7,617 nt of DNA from Elusimicrobiota bacterium (lineage in GTDB: Bacteria; Elusimicrobiota; Elusimicrobia; FEN-1173): assembly GCA_003158755.1 (NCBI GenBank), contig PMLF01000016.1, positions 4,034 through 11,650 on the forward strand, in the 5' to 3' direction. Under the pieces are notes generated by a model. That model was not told the origin of the DNA, made no database searches, and saw nothing but the letters and a program-made list of their open reading frames with translations. Position 1 is the first letter of the stretch, and each line of letters begins with the position of its first letter. This document shows, in pieces, positions 6,001 through 7,617 of the stretch. The translations under genes were made by a program, and so were the position numbers.

Positions 6001-7617
6001 AGAGACGGCCCAAAATCCGGCGGTTGGGATCCATCACCGCCACCATCAAGGACAACGAGAGGTTGCCCTGGGAATCCACCCCCAGGGAGAACGTGGACCG
6101 GTTCCAATCCACCTGGCCGCCGTTTTGCATGGCGTCCAAAAAGCCGGTCAAAACATCGGCCAACTCCGTGTCGCCGGCGGCGTTGGCGTTGAAGATGGCC
6201 GCGTTGATCTTAATCCGCAAATCCGAATCGTTGTGAGCCACGGCCTTTTCAAATTCATCCAATGTTCCGTAGTTGGTCCCCAAAGCGTCGTTGATGAACC
6301 CCACAAAACCGGGGACCTCGCGGACGGATTCGTTGCCCGGGTTGGGGTTGACCGTCGCCTGGAACCCGGTTTGCCGGTTGTAATTGAATCCCACGGTTGT
6401 AAGGACGTTGCCGCCGTCGTCCACCAAGACGAAGGAGCATTTCACCACGGCCTGGCCGTTGTCGTCTTGTCCGATCGTGAAGGTGGATTGGCTTTTGTCC
6501 AGGGTGCCTCCCAACGCCAGCGTCTGGGTGAGGAACGCCTGATCGTCGGAGGAAAGGCCGCCGGCCTGACTACCGCTGAGCGCCGTTTGAATGGCCGCCG
6601 TCAGGGACGGGTCGCCGCTTTGCAGAGCGTTGATGAAGTCCTGCGTGCCGGTGAACGGCGTGAAACCCTGATCATCGGCGGTCAGCACGGAGTTGACGTA
6701 TTGGACGATCGGGGACAGCCCGTTCGGGGTATCCTTCCACAGGTCGGGATCGTTCATGTTGATCTGGATTTTCATGGGGCTGAGCGTCTTCGTACTCGAA
6801 TCGTATTCGATCACGCCCCAGCATTTCACCCGGCCTTGGGAATCGGACTGGGCCAGCCGCATGTCCACGGTCAAGGTCTGTTGATCGCCGCTCATGGAAT
6901 CAAACCCCACCATGAAGGAGGACTGGCCCCAATCCAGCGTCGTGCCCCCTTCGGCGACGTTGACGAGCCAGTTGAGGATGCCGCCCGTCACGCCGGGTGC
7001 GCTTTGAGCCGCGGAACGGAGAGAATCGAAGAAGTCCGGAACGTTCTTCACGTCCGCCAAGAAATACTCCATCGATTCCGCATCGTCCTCCAGGTTGAGG
7101 CTGGGCAAATAGCCCTTCACCGCTTGAAAAACCTGCCACTGCACGACCTTGTTGTTCATGTTGAAGCTGACGGTGGGCGTGTAGTCGTTGGTTTTGCCGC
7201 TGTAGGAATAGCCTTCCGTGGCGATCAAGCTGCCAGTCGAGTCCACCATGGCGAAATCCGCGTTGATCGAAAGGTAGCCCTCCGCGTCATTGCCGACGGT
7301 CAGGGAAGAACGGCTCCAATCCAAAGTCGCGCCCGACAGGAGGTCCAGGAACCCTTGGATCACGGCTTGGTCTTCGGGGTCCGTATCGCTCGCCAATTTA
7401 GCCGACAATTGCTGCTGGAGGTTGTTCCCGTCGGATTCCAAATAGGACTCCAGCGTACCGGCATCGATGAAGGTTTGGCCGAACAACAGTTCCATGTAAT
7501 CGAGGAAATTTCGGTCTCCCCGAACATTGGCGTTGTCCAGGTTGAGAGAAACTTGAAGAGCGAGGAACTTGTGGTTGGCGGCGTCGTAGCGCAGGGACAA
7601 ATTACCCACGATCCCGT
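1..7617 (-). CDS. Internal fragment of a giant tandem-repeat protein, function unknown (both ends missing)
   Basis: One reading frame (codons read downward from 7615 to 2) is open across the entire window, giving about 2,538 residues with no stop and no identifiable start, so the gene runs out of both edges. Supporting evidence is the absence of stops, a coherent protein with regular D-W strand blocks every 130-180 residues, and anchor codons that stay in the same phase from end to end. Residues 1-96 are the tail of a repeat, about 97-1981 are 13 diverged repeats, and about 1982-2538 are mainly helical. The composition is rich in Asp, Gly, Asn, Ser and Thr, with more acidic than basic residues, as in many exported proteins. 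No signal peptide, membrane segment, sorting signal or catalytic motif is visible, but both termini are outside the window. I do not recognise the family. A surface or secreted structural or adhesin-like role is inferred from architecture only. Confidence 0.93.
200..211 (-). other. C-x-x-C motif (C-D-Y-C) in the helical region
   Basis: Residues 2469 and 2472 form C-D-Y-C within 'QLTNYNCDYCAGSLDVF'. The motif lies between two predicted helices. No second C-x-x-C or His pair is close enough to propose a zinc site, and the surroundings do not resemble thioredoxin or haem-binding C-x-x-C-H sequences. A local disulfide is the simplest reading. Confidence 0.4.
1571..1591 (-). other. Cysteine loop C-S-P-D-G-T-C followed by a D-N-D-G-N turn
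   Basis: Two cysteines five residues apart (residues 2009 and 2015) bracket S-P-D-G-T and are followed directly by Y-D-N-D-G-N. The spacing would allow a small disulfide loop in an exported protein, and the Asp/Asn/Gly turn resembles those that bind calcium in surface proteins, though it does not fit a full EF-hand or dockerin loop. It sits near the junction between the repeat array and the helical zone. Disulfide and metal binding are inference. Confidence 0.4.
1673..2221 (-). repeat. Repeat unit m (last strand block, long helical tail)
   Basis: This unit covers residues 1799-1981 (183 aa, the boundary with what follows being approximate). It opens with 'TYDWTDGTFTLGETSAGK', then 'VLSLSVLCRNGAGEGRRL' and S-F-T-L-S-M-S-C strands. 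From about residue 1864 it turns helical: 'VMMAVLGFDPAGLSSADL', then E-L-D-L-L-C-E-I-M-G-G, and further Leu-rich helices to 'LRSQLTGG'. This is the last copy of the D-W signature that I can find reading toward the C terminus. Confidence 0.72.
2222..2656 (-). repeat. Repeat unit l (hybrid, interrupted by a Pro/Ser/Thr linker)
   Basis: This unit covers residues 1654-1798 (145 aa). It opens with 'DIKWDTLTIGFGASTDGD', with Lys before the Trp. The strands 'ILTVSAGMYDGQGQRYAT' keep the hairpin. A 35-residue linker is then inserted where other units have a short variable loop. After it the strand 'ISVTIALDLSNANSRATA' and helix Q-K-I-A-A-A-F-L-G resume, so the unit continues across the linker. There is no L-N-G turn; the tail is helical (V-D-Q-L-N-D-T-L, then E-D-Q-L-T-S-L-G-A) as in units a-d. 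Confidence 0.72.
2426..2530 (-). other. Low-complexity Pro/Glu/Ser/Thr/Gly linker within unit l
   Basis: Thirty-five residues (1696-1730) begin 'APEQKHEPPQENSGDG' and end 'PSPENTSTEAPQ'. They are dominated by Pro, Glu, Ser, Thr, Gly and Asn, with no run of hydrophobic residues, unlike any other part of the slice. The segment is expected to be disordered and probably forms an exposed loop or hinge, because strands belonging to the same unit lie on both sides of it. Alternatively it marks a true boundary between two domains. Confidence 0.8.
2657..3082 (-). repeat. Repeat unit k (degraded L-N-G type)
   Basis: This unit covers residues 1512-1653 (142 aa). It opens with 'QLDYGTFSLAMGTSANSA', with Tyr for the signature Trp. 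The hairpin is 'LFSFSADVLNDKGERIGV', close to unit j. The helix is E-G-A-L-A-L-K-L-L-K-A-L-F. The turn has drifted to W-L-N-N-T-T-V-S-Y but is still followed by a D-G-S-K-V-T-M-T strand. A longer strand region rich in Asp and Gly (D-D-K-D-G-N-L) leads into unit l. Confidence 0.78.
3083..3472 (-). repeat. Repeat unit j (L-N-G type, compact)
   Basis: This unit covers residues 1382-1511 (130 aa). It opens with 'AFDWNSLNVSLGYNGRDG', then 'VFAFAMDLLDDKGDKAGT', a near-consensus hairpin with a D-D-K-G-D-K-A-G turn. The helix is G-G-L-A-E-D-V-L-L-A-V-F-G. The turn is 'AKKLDGATMTVSKDGKTI', followed by 'YKFSVDKTGQVTILTQDA'. It has few insertions and is the shortest and cleanest unit of its style, useful as a reference for aligning the others. 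Confidence 0.82.
3473..3970 (-). repeat. Repeat unit i (L-N-G type, longest of this type)
   Basis: This unit covers residues 1216-1381 (166 aa). It opens with 'DLFWGGATLAFGKNSDGQ', where Phe replaces the signature Asp but Trp is kept. The hairpin is 'VMNFSVDVEKGGQKAGVF'. The helix is 'LTGLWAQRMLRDAILG', then a Pro-rich loop (G-P-P-S-P-D-Q) and 'LTQAERDQILLRLNGVEI'. Its extra length comes from this loop and from a Pro/Asp/Asn-rich insertion after the turn (3596-3643), in addition to a long final strand region ending D-L-K-G-D. Confidence 0.8.
3971..4417 (-). repeat. Repeat unit h (L-N-G type)
   Basis: This unit covers residues 1067-1215 (149 aa). It opens with 'SADWAGAVFTFGKNTRGE', then 'SIFSFNVDFLSGSGDKFV'. 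The helix block 'HGQEAVKVWAWALGLVYN' is close to the corresponding block of unit g. The turn is 'ILAKLNGATIEVKTTDSA', followed by strands ending with D-G-T-V-T-I-T. The F-G-K-N motif is shared with unit i, and the DNA encoding it is identical for 14 bases (4376-4389 versus 3929-3942), the best local DNA match I noticed between units. Confidence 0.82.
4418..4837 (-). repeat. Repeat unit g (L-N-G type)
   Basis: This unit covers residues 927-1066 (140 aa). It opens with 'SFDWLSASLSMGRTEGGE', then 'SVNFSVSLEDGQGNKIGS', one of the clearest examples of the F-S-x-x-L-x-D-x-x-G-N-K-x-G hairpin. The helix block is L-T-G-A-E-A-V-K-V-L-A-A-A-M. The turn is L-D-G-A-Q-M-N-V, followed by 'TLKDGTNVTMTLTVSEDG' and a Gly-rich strand. 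It ends D-A-S-S before unit h, mirroring the D-F-S-S at the end of unit f. Confidence 0.82.
4838..5278 (-). repeat. Repeat unit f (L-N-G type)
   Basis: This unit covers residues 780-926 (147 aa). It opens with 'DVDWNNLTVGVGAQW' and carries a longer loop (Q-L-N-G-T-K-S-P) before the strand 'STVGFQVNVLGKEGGRVA'. The helix block is 'AGRAAVELWAGAFNIAGW'. The turn is 'ARMNGAAMSVKLTNGKTI', with Met replacing Leu, followed by 'TLTLNVDATTGQVSLVDG'. It ends in D-F-S-S before the next D-W. The DNA for the turn shares an 11-base stretch (ggcgccgttca on the plus strand) with unit h. Confidence 0.8.
5279..5710 (-). repeat. Repeat unit e (first unit with the L-N-G extension)
   Basis: This unit covers residues 636-779 (144 aa). 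It opens with 'HIDLTQSSLSIGVSDGKL', with Leu in place of the signature Trp. The hairpin is 'VTCSIQFEDSTGRRMGVL'. The helix block is G-G-L-A-C-A-W-M-R-A-L-Y-L-G, then 'FTILQKLNGTDITVTDST', the first clear appearance of the L-N-G-a-x-I-x-V motif seen through unit j. Extra strands follow before unit f. The change in tail style falls here, at about coordinate 5540. Confidence 0.78.
5711..6115 (-). repeat. Repeat unit d (helical-tail type)
   Basis: This unit covers residues 501-635 (135 aa). It opens with 'QVDWNRSTFSLGVDSQGN', followed by alternating hydrophobic residues (L-S-L-S-L-M-V-A-V) and an M-D-P-N-R-R turn. Two further strands follow, 'LGRLSFGLTDGKLSFSFM'. The helical half holds 'ITSLTQLEAAIKANSD', an A-A-G-L-N-V-D-P-T-Q-L-T cap and 'LNDLVNDVLLNG' as the closing helix. 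It is the last of the four units with purely helical second halves. Confidence 0.8.
6116..6505 (-). repeat. Repeat unit c (helical-tail type, D-K variant of the signature)
   Basis: This unit covers residues 371-500 (130 aa). The opening is 'TLDKSQSTFTIGQDDNGQ', so the signature Trp is replaced by Lys while the rest of the block is kept. The hairpin reads 'VVKCSFVLVDDGGNVLTT', followed by F-N-Y-N and F-Q-A-T-V strands. The helical half has V-P-G-F-V-G-F-I-N-D-A-L-G, a T-L-D-E-F-E-K-A-V segment and a closing 'VLTGFLDAMQNGG', which parallels the end of the partial unit upstream (FLDLLSGA). Confidence 0.8.
6506..6940 (-). repeat. Repeat unit b (helical-tail type)
   Basis: This unit covers residues 226-370 (145 aa). 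It opens with 'TLDWGQSSFMVG', nearly the same as unit a, and continues with 'LTVDMRLAQSDSQGRVKC' as the strand hairpin with a D-S-Q-G turn. The helical half includes 'LSPIVQYVNSVLTADDQG', a T-G-T-Q-D-F-I-N-A-L segment and 'LSSDDQAFLTQTLALGG', which abuts unit c. The closing hydrophobic helix plus Gly-Gly before the next signature matches units a and c. No L-N-G extension is present. Confidence 0.8.
6941..7327 (-). repeat. Repeat unit a (helical-tail type)
   Basis: This unit covers residues 97-225 (129 aa). It opens with 'TLDWSRSSLTVG', then 'GYLSINADFAMVDSTGSL', a classic two-strand hairpin with a D-S-T-G turn. A third and fourth strand follow, around Y-S-Y-S-G and T-V-S-F-N-M. The second half looks helical: an aromatic-rich V-V-Q-W-Q-V-F segment, then acidic helices ending 'GILNWLVNVAEGG' just before unit b. 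It lacks the L-N-G turn of the later units. Assignment as a repeat rests on alignment of the opening and closing blocks by eye. Confidence 0.8.
7328..7617 (-). repeat. Tail of a preceding repeat unit (partial)
   Basis: The first 96 residues in view begin inside a strand block (G-N-L-S-L-R-Y-D, then L-Q-V-S-L-N-L) and continue into helices with a Leu-rich pattern ending 'FLDLLSGA', directly before the D-W signature of the next unit. The same order of strand pair, helical stretch and short Gly turn closes units a to d, so this is most simply the end of another unit whose opening lies beyond the window edge. It shows that the repeat array continues toward the N terminus. Confidence 0.7.

Noticed and set aside
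1..7617. Nonribosomal peptide or polyketide synthase, given the gene size
   Set aside because: None of the core motifs of adenylation, condensation, ketosynthase or carrier domains can be seen anywhere in the translation.

Overview
The whole window lies inside one minus-strand gene. The frame whose codons end at coordinates 7615, 7612 ... 4 has no stop codon for about 2,538 codons, and neither its true start nor its stop is in view. The protein therefore reads from high to low coordinates, and the window is an internal slice of a giant protein of more than 2,500 residues. I see no second gene, RNA gene, mobile element, CRISPR array, promoter or terminator. The many other open frames are shadows of this GC-rich coding sequence.

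The slice has three zones. (1) Coordinates 7617 to about 1673 hold the tail of one repeat and then 13 tandem, highly diverged units of roughly 130-183 residues (here a to m). Each opens with a strand-rich block built on a D-W...(S/T)-(L/F)-x-(L/V/I/M)-G signature, followed by 'x-(F/L)-S-x-x-V-x-x-x-D-x-x-G-x-(K/R)-x-G'. A more helical block follows. The helical half comes in two styles: units a-d end in long helices, while units e-k carry a 'G-x-x-A...A-(L/F/M)' helix, a short 'L-(N/D)-G-a-x-(I/M)-x-V' turn and extra strands before the next unit. Units l and m are hybrids. (2) A 35-residue Pro/Ser/Thr/Glu/Gly-rich linker interrupts unit l (2426-2530). (3) Coordinates 1672-1 encode about 557 residues that are mostly helical, with recurring L-G-(I/V/F) caps and two close cysteine pairs, but no obvious D-W strand blocks. 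This zone also has visibly lower GC than the repeat array.

The organism cannot be named from this slice. It is bacterial-looking: an uninterrupted frame of this length, moderately high GC and acidic Asp/Gly/Asn/Thr-rich repeats as in exported or surface proteins. Giant ORFs of unknown repeat composition are known from uncultivated lineages such as Omnitrophota, and this is a plausible but unproven source. The likely role is a long cell-surface or secreted filament or adhesin-like protein. That is an inference from architecture; I recognise no catalytic motif and no named domain.
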